The notes: generated from the letters alone by a model not told the origin. DNA of 64,000 nt from Phormidesmis sp963710175 (GCA_963710175.1 CAVPZC010000002.1:558001-622000); one strand, 5' to 3'. Positions 33,806 to 43,548 are shown, counted from the first letter of the stretch. Program-made: numbers and translations.

Positions 33806-34783
33806 CTAAAGCGCACTCGGCGCAGAATCTACGGGCTCACCGAGATTGGGCTCATCAAAATCGTCACCTTCTGAGCGGCTGCGCCACCAGGCCAACAGCG
33901 TACTGGCAATAAAGATGCTCGAATAGGCCCCAGCGATGAAGCCGGTAATTAGAGTGAGCGCAAAAAACTTCAGAGTCTCACCGCCAAACAGCACAATACT
34001 CAGCAGCGTTAGCACCGTCGTTAGCGTGGTGTTGATCGAGCGCCCCAGCGTATCGTTAACCGAGTCTTCGACCACATCGTCAATAGAGCGATGAGGATAG
34101 AGCTTCAGCGTCTCCCGAATGCGGTCGTAGATGACCACCGTATCGTTCACCGAAAAGCCCACGATGGTCAGCAGCGCCACAATAAACAGACTGTCCGCCT
34201 CATAGCCTACAGCTAGGCTCAAAATCGAAAATATCCCCAGCGTCACTAGCAAATCGTGTAGTAGGGCAACAATAGCTAGCACGGCGTAGTCTAGCCGAAA
34301 TCGCAGGCTGAGGTAGGCCGCAATCAGCGCAAACGCCACCAGCAGAGACAGCAGCCCTGAAGTCAGCAACTGCTTGCCGAGCACCGGGCCAACCGTGTCG
34401 TTTTTGGTAGCCTGCGGGTCGATGGTGCCAATCGCATCTGCTAGGCCCGATTGCAGCTGATCTCGCTGATCGACATCCAAATTACTCGTGCGAACCACCA
34501 CCGACTGCTGCTGCTCACCCAACAGCTGAATGCTACTGCCGGTCAGTCCCTGGTTTTCCAGGACCTGCCGGACATCGGCAATGTCAATCGGCTCAGCGCA
34601 GTTGTCGGCAACGCTACAATCGCGGGCAAGCTGCAAGCGGGTACCGCCGACAAAGTCGAGGCTGGGCTTAATCGGCGCGCCATACTGCTGCCACGAAAAC
34701 GCCATCGACGCTATCCCGACCAGGATAATCACTCCAGAAATACACCACCAGAGGGTGCGTTGCTTGATGACGTTGAGTTTCAT
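33806..34783 (-). CDS. secF: Protein translocase subunit SecF
   Basis: 325 aa, six membrane helices with a periplasmic P1 domain. N-terminal SLDFVGGTRLQL is the SecF/SecD FxGGT motif; the C-terminal helices include DYAVLAIVALLHDLLVTLGIFSIL, VGFSVNDTVVIYDRIRE (the D-N/D-T-V-V-x-Y/F-D-R-x-R/E proton-relay signature) and DTLGRSINTTLTTVLTLL. With SecD it uses the proton-motive force to aid SecYEG export. It overlaps the secD stop by 4 bases, so the two are translationally coupled. Confidence 0.96.
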   Translation of the reverse strand: MKLNVIKQRTLWWCISGVIILVGIASMAFSWQQYGAPIKPSLDFVGGTRLQLARDCSVADNCAEPIDIADVRQVLENQGLTGSSIQLLGEQQQSVVVRTSNLDVDQRDQLQSGLADAIGTIDPQATKNDTVGPVLGKQLLTSGLLSLLVAFALIAAYLSLRFRLDYAVLAIVALLHDLLVTLGIFSILSLAVGYEADSLFIVALLTIVGFSVNDTVVIYDRIRETLKLYPHRSIDDVVEDSVNDTLGRSINTTLTTVLTLLSIVLFGGETLKFFALTLITGFIAGAYSSIFIASTLLAWWRSRSEGDDFDEPNLGEPVDSAPSAL

Positions 34784-36225
34784 TTTGAAGCGCTAGGAGA
34801 AGGGGATGAATCGGGTCTGGAAGCTGCGCCCTTGGGCAAAGCCTCAACGCCTGGGCAGAATAGATTGGGCTTGCGAAACTGCGGGAAGCCAATGGTGAAA
34901 AATAGCAGCGTGCGGCTACAGGTGACCGCCGTAAACATACTGATAATCACGCCGATTGCTAGAGTTAGTGCAAAGCCACGCACCAACCCCGTTCCCAAGA
35001 AAAACAGCGCTCCGCAGGCAATCACTGTGGTCACATTACTGTCAAGGATGCTGGAGAAAGCTCGGTAAAATCCAGATTCAACCGAACGGTAAAGACTCTT
35101 GCCTGCTCGCAGTTCCTCACGGGTGCGCTCAAAAATCAGCACGTTGGCATCTACCGCCATGCCGATGCTGAGAATGAATCCGGCAATGCCAGGCAGCGTC
35201 AGCGTGACGCCCAGCAGGTTATAAGCGGCCCAAGTGAGGATGGCATAAACTACCAGGGCAATGTCTGCTAGCACACCCGGCAACCGGTAGTAGACCGCCA
35301 TAAAGATGAGTACCAGCACCAAACCGAATATGGCCGCATATAAGCTGCGCTCCACACTGTCTCGACCCAGGGTTGCACCTACCGTGCGGTTTTCAACGAT
35401 TTCTACAGGTAGGGGCAGCGAGCCTCCGCGCAGCTGAATTTCCAAATCGCGAGCGGCTTCTGCGTCAAAGCCGCCGGTGATCCGGGCGCGACCACCGACA
35501 ATGCCAGTTCTAGCTTCCGATACATCAACCGCAGGGGCGCTGATTAGCTGATTGTCTAGGAAGATGCCGAGGCCGCGACCGGTGCCGGCGATGTCGCGAG
35601 TGAGCTGAGCAAACAGGTCTGCGCCTTCACCGTTAAATTCGATATTGACCTGCCACGCGCCGCCTGGGCCACCTACGGGGCTGGCGATCGCATCTTTCAA
35701 CTTGTCGCCAGTCAAATCAGACTTGGCAAATAGGTCCAGAATGTCTTCCTGGGTGGCTTCAATCGCGGTCTGATTGGCTGTGATCGCGGCTTCGTTGCCA
35801 CCATCTATTAGCGCCTGCTGCTGGCTCTGTTGCTGGTCAGCGACGGCTTGCAGCGCCCGCAGTTGCCCTTCCGTATTGGGCTTTTGATTGCGAAACTCTA
35901 GCTGCGCTGTGCCGCCTAACACTCGCTCGGCCTTTTCTGGGTCACTTACGCCCGGCAGCTGAATGGAAAGCTGGTCTTGCCCAACGCTTTGCACCACCGC
36001 TTCGGAGACGCCCAAGCCATTCACCCGGTTTTCAATCACTCGCTGAACAGCAGATAGCTCACGCTCGCCAACATTTGGGATTTGCTCACTGGGCTGCACC
36101 TGCATCGTCAGCTGGGTGCCGCCTCGCAGGTCTAGCCCCAGCTGCGTGGGAATTTGCACAATAATTACCACCGCCGCAATGGTCAGTGCCAGCAAGGAAG
36201 CCAGTATCAAGCGTTGCTTACCCAA
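34780..36225 (-). CDS. secD: Protein translocase subunit SecD
   Basis: 481 aa. QLGLDLRGGTQLTMQV is the DLRGG motif at the start of the periplasmic part, IQLPGVSDPEKAERVLGGTAQLEFR is the P1 body, and the C-terminal six-helix region has GIAGFILSIGMAVDANVLIFERTREEL and SGFYRAFSSILDSNVTTVIACGALFFLGTG. Works with SecF as the membrane-embedded motor that completes translocation across plasma and thylakoid membranes. An insertion of ~50 Gln/Ala-rich residues in P1 is lineage-typical. Confidence 0.96.
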   Translation of the reverse strand: MGKQRLILASLLALTIAAVVIIVQIPTQLGLDLRGGTQLTMQVQPSEQIPNVGERELSAVQRVIENRVNGLGVSEAVVQSVGQDQLSIQLPGVSDPEKAERVLGGTAQLEFRNQKPNTEGQLRALQAVADQQQSQQQALIDGGNEAAITANQTAIEATQEDILDLFAKSDLTGDKLKDAIASPVGGPGGAWQVNIEFNGEGADLFAQLTRDIAGTGRGLGIFLDNQLISAPAVDVSEARTGIVGGRARITGGFDAEAARDLEIQLRGGSLPLPVEIVENRTVGATLGRDSVERSLYAAIFGLVLVLIFMAVYYRLPGVLADIALVVYAILTWAAYNLLGVTLTLPGIAGFILSIGMAVDANVLIFERTREELRAGKSLYRSVESGFYRAFSSILDSNVTTVIACGALFFLGTGLVRGFALTLAIGVIISMFTAVTCSRTLLFFTIGFPQFRKPNLFCPGVEALPKGAASRPDSSPSPSASK

Positions 36226-36380
36226 GTTGCTTACCTACCCAAATCAATACAAGCGATCGCAGCCGCCTAATCCGACCGGCGCAGTCCGACGCAGTTAAAC
36301 ATCCTAATACCTAACTGCCTCAATCTTAGCGACCGAGGCAGAAAGATTGACGAATTGTGACGCTAGCTTGCCATGCCAGC

Positions 36381-37364
36381 TTACAGTCGGCCCTGCATGA
36401 TTTTTTCGACGGCTTCTTCAATTTGCTCGGGCTGCACAATGGTCAGCTCCTCAAGGCCTTTGTTGTAGGGCGTCGGGATATCTTGAGACGATAGGCGAAT
36501 CATCGGCCCGTCTAGCTCATCAAAAAAGCGATCATTAATGGACGCAATAATTTCTGCGGCAATTCCCCCTGTCCTCATGCACTCTTCGACGATGATCACC
36601 CGGTGAGTTTTGCGAATCGATTCGCCGATGGTGTCGTAGTCAATTGGCTTGAGCGAAATCAGATCGATTACTTCCGGGTCGTAGCCCTTTTTCTCTAGAG
36701 ACTCGACTGCCTTCATCACGTGATAGCGCATCCGCGAGTAGGTCAAAATCGTCACGTCTTTCCCGGAGCGCACCGTTTCGGCCTTGTCTAACGGCAAGAT
36801 GTACTCATCGTCGGGCAGGTCTTCTTTATTGAAATAGAGCAGCACATGCTCAAAAAACAGCACTGGATTGTCATCGCGAATCGCCGCCTTCAGCAGACCC
36901 TTGGCATTGCGTGGCGTTGAGCAGGCGACAATCTTGAGGCCAGGCACCGCCTGAAAATACGCCTCTAGTCGCTGGGAATGCTCTGCGCCCAGCTGAGAAC
37001 CTACGCCACCTGGGCCGCGAATCACGACCGGAATTTTGAAGTTGCCGCCAGAGGTGTAGCGCAGCATGCCGGCGTTATTGGAAATTTGGTTAAAAGCCAG
37101 CAGCAAGAACCCCATGTTCATGCCTTCAATAATGGGTCGCAGCCCGGTCATAGCCGCGCCGATGCCCATGCCGGTAAAGCTATTTTCTGCGATTGGGGTA
37201 TCTAGTACGCGCAGCTCACCATACTTGTTATAGAGATCTTTGGTGACCTTGTAAGAGCCGCCGTACTGACCGACATCTTCACCCATGACCATGACGGTCT
37301 GGTCGCGGGCCATTTCTTCGTCGATAGCTTCGCGAAGGGCGTCGAATAAAAAGGTTTGTGCCAT
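36381..37364 (-). CDS. pdhB: Pyruvate dehydrogenase E1 component, beta subunit
   Basis: 327 aa. Forms an alpha2-beta2 E1 with PdhA that decarboxylates pyruvate with thiamine diphosphate and passes the acetyl group to lipoate. Marks: VMGEDVGQYGGSYKVTKDL, DTPIAENSFTGMGIGAAMTG, PVVIRGPGGVGSQLGAEHSQ and the C-terminal transketolase domain (VIDLISLKPIDYDTIGESIRKTHRVIIVEE). Together with pdhA (67 bp upstream) and secD/secF downstream it lies in one run of minus-strand genes. Confidence 0.96.
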   Translation of the reverse strand: MAQTFLFDALREAIDEEMARDQTVMVMGEDVGQYGGSYKVTKDLYNKYGELRVLDTPIAENSFTGMGIGAAMTGLRPIIEGMNMGFLLLAFNQISNNAGMLRYTSGGNFKIPVVIRGPGGVGSQLGAEHSQRLEAYFQAVPGLKIVACSTPRNAKGLLKAAIRDDNPVLFFEHVLLYFNKEDLPDDEYILPLDKAETVRSGKDVTILTYSRMRYHVMKAVESLEKKGYDPEVIDLISLKPIDYDTIGESIRKTHRVIIVEECMRTGGIAAEIIASINDRFFDELDGPMIRLSSQDIPTPYNKGLEELTIVQPEQIEEAVEKIMQGRL

Positions 37365-37430
37365 TTAGAGAAGGGAAAAAATGAACGGTGAATGGAGGTT
37401 GGGTCAAGTATCGCGCAAGACTCAGCCCAA

Positions 37431-38459
37431 CTAATCTTCGGCGAAGATGTATTTGTAGAGATCGGCAGGGTTGGGATCGGGGCTCTCCTCAGCAAAGACG
37501 AGGGCGTCTTCTACAACCTCGGTGATTTTGCTGCGAATAGCTTTGAGGTCGGCTTCGCTGGCGAGGTCTTGCTCTAGCAGATAGGCTTCGAGGCGTTTGA
37601 TGGGGTCGCGATCGCGCCAAAGCTTTTTCTCATCGGGCGATCGCAGCTCATCAGGGTCTGCCACCGAGTGCCCCCGATACCGATAGGTCAGGCACTCCAG
37701 CAGCGTGGGCCCTTCGCCCGCCCGCGCCCGTTCCACAGCCGTCTTAGCCGCCGCTCGCACTGCCAGCACATCCATGCCGTCTACCTCATAGCCGGGCATA
37801 CCAAAAACGCTGGCTTTTTTGTAAATTTCCGGCTGCGAGGCCGCCCGCTCATGGGCCATACCAATCGCCCACTTGTTGTTTTCTACCACAAAGATAATCG
37901 GCAGCTTCCACAGCGCTGCCATATTCAAGCATTCAAAAAATTGGCCATTGTTGGTCGTACCGTCGCCAAAAAAGGACGCAGTGACCTGATCGGCACCGGC
38001 ATCTCCCATCGCCTCCCGACGATAGCGAGTCTGAAAAGCTGCCCCTAAGCCGACTGGAATACCTTCACCAATGAAAGCGTAGCCGCCCAGCATATTGTGC
38101 TCTTTGGAGAACATATGCATGGAGCCGCCCCGGCCTTTGCTACAGCCGGTCTCCTTGCCAAATAGCTCAGCCATCACCGCCCGCGCACTCACCCCCGCGC
38201 TGAGCGCATGAACGTGGTCGCGGTAGGTGCTGCACACATAGTCGTCGTCGCGCATAGCCTTGACCACGCCAGAGCAAACCGCCTCCTGACCGTTGTACAG
38301 GTGCACAAATCCTTTGACCTTTCCCCGCTGATAAAGTTCAGCGCACTTGTCTTCAAAGTAGCGGCCCAGCACCATGTCTTCGTAGATCGTCAGGCCCTCG
38401 TCGGGCGTCACCTGGGGAGAAGCCGACTGGAATGTCGGCAGTGGTCTTTCTTGAACCAT
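37431..38459 (-). CDS. pdhA: Pyruvate dehydrogenase E1 component, alpha subunit
   Basis: 342 aa. MVLGRYFEDKCAELYQRGKVKGFVHLYNGQEA opens the fold. The thiamine-diphosphate motif is GDGTTNNGQFFECLN...NNKWAIGM (GDG-x-N...N), and the activation loop is TYRYRGHSVADPDE. Upstream of pdhB with a 66-bp gap. In many cyanobacteria pdhA and pdhB are unlinked, so the adjacency is worth noting. Confidence 0.96.
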   Translation of the reverse strand: MVQERPLPTFQSASPQVTPDEGLTIYEDMVLGRYFEDKCAELYQRGKVKGFVHLYNGQEAVCSGVVKAMRDDDYVCSTYRDHVHALSAGVSARAVMAELFGKETGCSKGRGGSMHMFSKEHNMLGGYAFIGEGIPVGLGAAFQTRYRREAMGDAGADQVTASFFGDGTTNNGQFFECLNMAALWKLPIIFVVENNKWAIGMAHERAASQPEIYKKASVFGMPGYEVDGMDVLAVRAAAKTAVERARAGEGPTLLECLTYRYRGHSVADPDELRSPDEKKLWRDRDPIKRLEAYLLEQDLASEADLKAIRSKITEVVEDALVFAEESPDPNPADLYKYIFAED

Positions 38460-39182
38460 AGGTTTGTGTCCCTTGTCCTTAGCTGCTTTACCAAATATTG
38501 ATTATTCGCTCAAATTGTCAAACAAGCAAACTATCGCATCTTATGAAACTGATTGGAGCAGAAGAAACGGCTATGAGCTTCTTCAGCTTGACTGACTGAG
38601 CCCGTTGGTGTCTTTGTTTAAAGAATAGTTCGCAAGTAATTCACGAGGCCGTGCTGAGCGCTTAATATTTGCTCAACCAGGCATTTGTTCAATCAGGCGT
38701 TCGTTCAACCAGACTGGCCCAATCATAATAGTTTTTTCATTCTCATACTGACCAATCCGAACACTTAGCGGCTGGACCTTGAGCTGAGGCAGCTTGACAA
38801 ATCAGGCGGCACGTTTGAAGCTATAGCGTTAGTCACTTTGCCCCTATTTGACTATGTACGCGCCTCATTTGACTATTAGTAGATGATTATGGGTAGATTC
38901 GTTATTTAATCAAATGTCCATCTATTGAGCTTCAGCCTTGAAATACGCTACGTTTGATAGCGATTGTATACGCTACGTTTGATAGCGATTGTATAGAGAA
39001 GATGCTCAAAATCGAGGCGGTCAGTAAAGGCGATTTAGACTTCAGCGAAGAATAGCAGCAACGCAACAGCAGACGCAAAATCAGCAACAGCACGGCATTG
39101 CCCGTAAAAGAAGCCACCATTAGGATTGGCGGTTTCTATGGTTTAAACGAAAAAATTGGCTCAATGGCTGGGGATACAAAGA
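38460..39182. other. Intergenic region between pdhA and zipN with tandem repeats
   Basis: About 720 bp, the promoter side of both divergent genes. It holds a degenerate ~16-bp direct repeat (TCAACCAGGCATTTGT at 38673, TCAATCAGGCGTTCGT at 38689, TCAACCAGAC at 38705) and the 25-bp duplication at 38943. A 62-codon minus frame (38932-39120) spans the duplication and is not convincing as a gene. Confidence 0.55.
38943..38992. repeat. Perfect 25-bp tandem duplication
   Basis: Two adjacent copies of a 25-bp unit that starts ATACGCTACG and ends GCGATTGT, followed by ATAG. It lies ~190 bp before the likely zipN start and so could affect its promoter or leader. Confidence 0.9.
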
Positions 39183-41480
39183 GTGCGAATTCCGCTGGAC
39201 TACTATCGAATTTTGGGACTGCCGATTCAGGCGACCGCTGAGCAGCTTAAGCAGTCTCATCGTGATCGCACCCTTCAGGTCCCCCGACGGGAATATTCAG
39301 AGCTGGCCATTGACGCCCGCCGTCAGCTGATTGACGTGGCCTACAGCGTCCTGGGCGACAGTATGCGCCGGGCCGAATACGACCAGGAGTTTTTGGCTAC
39401 CTCTAAAGGGGTGGGCCAAAACTTGGGCCAGAATTTGGGCCAGAATTTGGGCCAGAATGATAGCGTAACTGAAGACCTAGACGCTCATGTACCCACTATT
39501 GAGATTGAAAATTACCAGCTAGTTGGCGGGCTGCTGATTTTACTAGAGCTAGGCGAATATGAACTTGTTCTGCGGCTAGGCCGCACTTACCTGAAGCGCG
39601 ATGCCAGCACTGCTGAAGGACAGCAGCTCAAAGCCCAACCCGCTCTGCCCGATATTATTTTGAGCCTGGCCGTCGCCTGCCTGGAATTAGGCCGCGAAGA
39701 GTGGCAGCAAAATCACTACGAGCACGCCGCCGAATCTCTAGAAACAGGCCGAGAGCTGTTGCTCAGAGAAGACCTCTTTCCCGTCCTCCGCGCTGAGATC
39801 CAGGCCGATCTTTACAAACTGCGGCCCTATCGCTGTCTGGAACTGATTGCCCGCCCGCTAGAGCAAAAGCAGCCCAGGCAGGAAGGCATCAACCTGCTGC
39901 GAGGCATGTTGCAAGATCGCGGCGGCATCGACGGTGCTGACGACGATCTCTCCGGCTTAGGGGTAGATGACTTTCTCCGATTTGTGCAGCAGCTACGAGG
40001 CTATCTGACCGCCGCCGAACAGCAAGAAATCTTTGAAGCCGAGGCCCAGCGCCCTTCGGCTGTGGGCACCTATCTGGCGGTCTATGCGCTGCTGGCCCGA
40101 GGCTTTGCGCAGCATCAGCCCGCGCTGATCGGACGGGCCAAGCAGATGCTGCTGCGGCTCAGCGGTCGTCAGGATGTGCATTTGGAGCAGGCCGTTTGCG
40201 CTGTGCTGCTGGGCCAAACGGAAGAAGCGAGCCGCGCTTTAGAACTTTCCCAGGAGTATGAGCCGCTCGCCTTTATCCGTGAGCACTCTCAGGGATCGCC
40301 CGATCTGCTGCCGGGGCTTTGTCTATACGCCGAAAACTGGCTACAGCAAGAGGTCTTTCCTTTCTTTCGCGACCTCGACCAGGCGTTCGCGACGCTGAAA
40401 GACTACTTTGCCGATAGCTCGGTACAAAACTTCTTAGAAAATTTGCCGCTAGCTAATGAGCGCCACAGCAGGCAGGCAACCTGGACGCGCTCAGGATTAG
40501 ATGAGCGCGGGGCGACCTTTCAGGAGAGAGGTGCAGCCCTCACCGCGGCCTTTGGTCAAGCTGGCGCTTCTACCGATGCCCCTATAGGCACCAGCTCAGA
40601 TTACGAAGCCTCATCGACTTGGGGACAGCCCGGAGATCAATCTAGAAATCGACTTGGGGATCGATCTGAGGTGAGCGATCGCTTAGGTGCGCTTGGGAGC
40701 ACTGGGACAGTGGAGGCAGCCAGTATCGCCGAGAAGATTTCTCAGATGTCTCCGACCGGTCAGCTCGGGTCCAGTCAGCTTGGCAGTAGCACTGCCGCTG
40801 ATGTGCAGGAAATACCTGCCCGAGGTCGAGCAGATGATCTAGCGATTGGTAGTAGTGGCCTGCGGGAGCGACGTGGCCGTCGCCCATCGCCCAAGTGGGG
40901 CCGACTGGCTGCTGTTATTTTGGCGGGTTTACTTTGTTTAGGGCTTGCTGGCATTCTCGCTAGGCGCGTGATTGGGCTGCTGGGCAACGGCAGCGGCGGT
41001 GGTCCGGATATAGAGGGCGAACCGCTGGATATTGAAATCAATCAGCCGCCCATTGAGACGCCAGCTGAAGAGACGGCAGCCGCTCCGTCTGCCAGCGATG
41101 CCTCAGGAATTGCCGAAGCGACCATCAACCGCTGGTTAGAAGCCAAGCAGGCAGCTTATGCCAGCGACTACGACACGGGCGGGCTAGAGCAGGCTCTGAC
41201 TGGGGCTGCGCTGAGCCGCTCACAGGGCAAAGTACAGACGGCGCAGGCAGATGACTGGTACGTAGACTACACTCATGGGGATGTTAAGGTGCTGTCGGTA
41301 GAGCCCGCCGATGCAACTGATGCCGACCAGCTTTCAGTCGAGGCGGAAGTCACCGAATCTGCTACGTTTTACCAGGCCGGGCAGCGCGTTGACCAGTACT
41401 CTTACACCGACGATGTGGTCACCATTGGCTACGACTTGGTGCGCCAAGATGACCAATGGGTGATTGACCAATTTAGATAG
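39183..41480 (+). CDS. zipN: Cell division protein ZipN/Ftn2 (ARC6 homologue)
   Basis: 765 aa from GTG 39183 (MRIPLDYYRILGLPIQATAEQL, the usual N terminus); the frame also opens at ATG 39156. The N terminus is a DnaJ-like domain lacking the HPD motif. The helical middle (YQLVGGLLILLELGEYELVLRLGRTYL, DLYKLRPYRCLELIARPL) binds division proteins, one membrane helix (LAAVILAGLLCLGLAGILARRVIGLL) crosses the membrane, and the C-terminal IMS/DUF4101 domain (INRWLEAKQAAYASDYDTGGLEQALTG, YTDDVVTIGYDLVRQDDQWVIDQF) lies in the periplasm. ZipN/Ftn2 anchors and organises FtsZ in cyanobacteria; ARC6 is the chloroplast counterpart. A 12-bp repeat within the gene inserts a GQNL run. Confidence 0.93.
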   Translation: MRIPLDYYRILGLPIQATAEQLKQSHRDRTLQVPRREYSELAIDARRQLIDVAYSVLGDSMRRAEYDQEFLATSKGVGQNLGQNLGQNLGQNDSVTEDLDAHVPTIEIENYQLVGGLLILLELGEYELVLRLGRTYLKRDASTAEGQQLKAQPALPDIILSLAVACLELGREEWQQNHYEHAAESLETGRELLLREDLFPVLRAEIQADLYKLRPYRCLELIARPLEQKQPRQEGINLLRGMLQDRGGIDGADDDLSGLGVDDFLRFVQQLRGYLTAAEQQEIFEAEAQRPSAVGTYLAVYALLARGFAQHQPALIGRAKQMLLRLSGRQDVHLEQAVCAVLLGQTEEASRALELSQEYEPLAFIREHSQGSPDLLPGLCLYAENWLQQEVFPFFRDLDQAFATLKDYFADSSVQNFLENLPLANERHSRQATWTRSGLDERGATFQERGAALTAAFGQAGASTDAPIGTSSDYEASSTWGQPGDQSRNRLGDRSEVSDRLGALGSTGTVEAASIAEKISQMSPTGQLGSSQLGSSTAADVQEIPARGRADDLAIGSSGLRERRGRRPSPKWGRLAAVILAGLLCLGLAGILARRVIGLLGNGSGGGPDIEGEPLDIEINQPPIETPAEETAAAPSASDASGIAEATINRWLEAKQAAYASDYDTGGLEQALTGAALSRSQGKVQTAQADDWYVDYTHGDVKVLSVEPADATDADQLSVEAEVTESATFYQAGQRVDQYSYTDDVVTIGYDLVRQDDQWVIDQFR
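39413..39460 (+). repeat. 12-bp tandem repeat inside zipN
   Basis: Four units of GGGCCARAAYTT-type sequence encode (GQNL)x4 just after the J-like domain. The copies are almost identical in DNA, indicating recent expansion by slippage. Confidence 0.85.
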
Positions 41481-41690
41481 AATTAGCAGGCTGTTGACCG
41501 AAGGGAGTCAGCTTTGCTCGCAGCGCTCACATTGGCAAGATGACGGTTGTAGATCTACCGTCAAAATCAAGCAGAATTGTTGTATAACGGTAAAGCCTCG
41601 GGCAACCTCTAAAGAAACATTCGCTCTGAGGGTCTTCCAAAGGAGCGGTGAATGTTTTGATCAGACCTCTGAAGTGATAGTCGCTAACGT

Positions 41691-42302
41691 ATGCAAGTAC
41701 AGAGTCCCCCTACTGCCCAACCGCCCAATCCTCAGCTAATAGACCGGCTGATTACGCCTAAAGGGGTGGGAAATGAGTGCTCCAGGCGAGCTAAAACGCA
41801 GATTGATCTGCTTTTGCTCGCGATTGAGGCTCTCGATTTGGGCGGGTCAGAAGCCATGCTGTCGGCAGCCAAAGAGCTGGGCTTAGACGAGGTGATTCGT
41901 GGCCGCGTTAACTTATGGCTGCTGCGCAGCAGTAATCCGCTGCGTCGCTTTAGTCAGCGGCAGCCGATGGCGCTAGCAGAGGGTAAAGCACTGGTGCTGA
42001 TCGCCTGCTTTTTGACCCGCCGGCTGACGGTGTTGATCCGTCAGCTGCTGTTGGGCTATCAGCAGCTGAGTGACCAGAACCTTTCCTATGATCACCATTT
42101 TCGGCTGTCGGACTACCTGTCTCGCTTTCGCTCCCATTTTCGCGCTCGGATGAACGCGAAGCGCGCGGGTGTGATTGCCTACAGCACAGATGAAAAGCTC
42201 AACGAACTGGCGATAGAGCAGTTGACCAAACTGCTGTTCTGTACGGGTGCAGATGGGTCCAATCGGCTTTGGGTCAGCCTTTTCGATGGAGAAGTGACAT
42301 GA
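41691..42302 (+). CDS. DUF3038 protein
   Basis: 203 aa. The core (IDLLLLAIEALDLGGSEAMLSAAKELGLDEVIRGRVNLWLLRSSNPLRR) is the DUF3038 signature, a cyanobacteria-wide family. It is all-helical and soluble. Its stop overlaps the start of the DUF4335 gene (ATGA), and these two families commonly occur as a pair, which suggests joint function; the role is unknown. An overlapping ORF at 41464 is a chance frame. Confidence 0.85.
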   Translation: MQVQSPPTAQPPNPQLIDRLITPKGVGNECSRRAKTQIDLLLLAIEALDLGGSEAMLSAAKELGLDEVIRGRVNLWLLRSSNPLRRFSQRQPMALAEGKALVLIACFLTRRLTVLIRQLLLGYQQLSDQNLSYDHHFRLSDYLSRFRSHFRARMNAKRAGVIAYSTDEKLNELAIEQLTKLLFCTGADGSNRLWVSLFDGEVT

Positions 42303-43468
42303 CGATTCGGCGGCAGTACCAACTACCCAATTGCAGCTTGATCTTAGACGGATTGAGTGTGGATTCGGGGCTGGGGAGCGAGGCAGTAATGTCGCTGCTG
42401 GTGAACGCAGAATGTCGGATTAGCGGCGTAGAGGGATCGCTCAACGGGGGCCTCAACTTTTTCACAGCGTTGGTGCGAGCAGTAAGCCAGTACGCTCAAG
42501 AAGTGCTGAGTGGCTTTGCTCATCCTCAGGTGCTGGAGGGCGATCCCCTGCTGGTACACATCAATCCGGGCGAGGGTCCCTATCACCACTTAGTTGTGCA
42601 GCCTGAGGTGGCTGATTTAGGCGCGTCTAACGATGGTCGCGCTATTGATATTAAGCTCTCAACTGTGCAGCTATTCGATCTGACTGAGGCGGTAGATCAG
42701 TTTTTTGGCGATAGTCAGACACTGCCGGAACTATCGCCTGCCCTGATGCCGCTGTCTCGCCGCTTCGTGCATACCGATGAGCCGCTGAGCGATCGCGCTA
42801 TGCCCGCTATTTTAGGAATTGGGGGCCTGATTGCCGCGACCCTGGCCATTGGCTTCCTACCCCTGCCTAAGCTGCGCGATCCTGCTCTGGATAATCGCTC
42901 CGACAGCGCTGCCGAAGTTCGCACCGCTGATCGCACTGCCGAGACTGAGACGCCGCCGACGGGCGATCGCGATACCCCCGCTACAGATACTCCGGCAGTA
43001 GCGACTCTGCCGCCTGAACCGGAAGCTATCCCTGAGCCGGAAGCGGTCACCGAACCAGAAGTAGAAGCCACCACGCCTGACGAGCCTGATAGCCCCGCCG
43101 CTGGGCCAGAGCCTGATCCTGTCGCCGCTCAGACCTTTGATCAGGTAGAGCCGACCAACCCCCAGAGCCTGGCGGAAGTAGAAACGCTCAACGATCAGCT
43201 CAGGCGCACCCTAGTAGAAAACCGTGAGCAGCCTAGAGTCGGTAGTGAGCCAGCCGCCTACCGGGTGCGGATCACCGAAGATGGCACCATCACTGGCTAT
43301 GAGCCGTTAGATCAGAACGCCGTTGCGGCGATAGATGAAACCCCTCTGGCAAATCTGGTAGAATCTGCGCCAGAAACAACCCCATCGGTAGACTACCGGG
43401 TAGTCTTTACCGAGCGCGGTGTGATTGAAGTCAGCCCGTGGTGGGGCCGAGGTTTCTATGCCGAATAG
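42299..43468 (+). CDS. DUF4335 protein
   Basis: 389 aa from ATG 42299, overlapping the DUF3038 stop by 4 bp. The N terminus (MTIRRQYQLPNCSLILDGLS, then ISGVEGSLNGGLNFFTALVRAVSQYAQEVL) is typical of DUF4335. A single hydrophobic stretch (MPAILGIGGLIAATLAIGFLPLP) follows at ~175-195, then a Pro/Glu/Thr-rich linker and a short C-terminal domain (YRVRITEDGTITGYEPLDQNAVAAID, YRVVFTERGVIEVSPW). A membrane-anchored protein with a periplasmic tail is likely; function unknown. Confidence 0.85.
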   Translation: MTIRRQYQLPNCSLILDGLSVDSGLGSEAVMSLLVNAECRISGVEGSLNGGLNFFTALVRAVSQYAQEVLSGFAHPQVLEGDPLLVHINPGEGPYHHLVVQPEVADLGASNDGRAIDIKLSTVQLFDLTEAVDQFFGDSQTLPELSPALMPLSRRFVHTDEPLSDRAMPAILGIGGLIAATLAIGFLPLPKLRDPALDNRSDSAAEVRTADRTAETETPPTGDRDTPATDTPAVATLPPEPEAIPEPEAVTEPEVEATTPDEPDSPAAGPEPDPVAAQTFDQVEPTNPQSLAEVETLNDQLRRTLVENREQPRVGSEPAAYRVRITEDGTITGYEPLDQNAVAAIDETPLANLVESAPETTPSVDYRVVFTERGVIEVSPWWGRGFYAE

Positions 43469-43548
43469 AGCGCAGCATAAAAGACCAGAGTAAGGTTGGC
43501 CTGGGCCACCGGGCCGATTGACCGGGACGATAGAAGAGAGGCTGGTTT

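Noticed and set aside
38932..39120. 62-codon minus ORF across the 25-bp duplication
   Set aside because: Part of it encodes the duplicated DNA, with no family match and no convincing start.
41464..41739. 91-codon ORF overlapping the end of zipN
   Set aside because: Overlaps zipN and the start of DUF3038, has no family marks and unnatural composition; the neighbouring frames are clearly the real genes.
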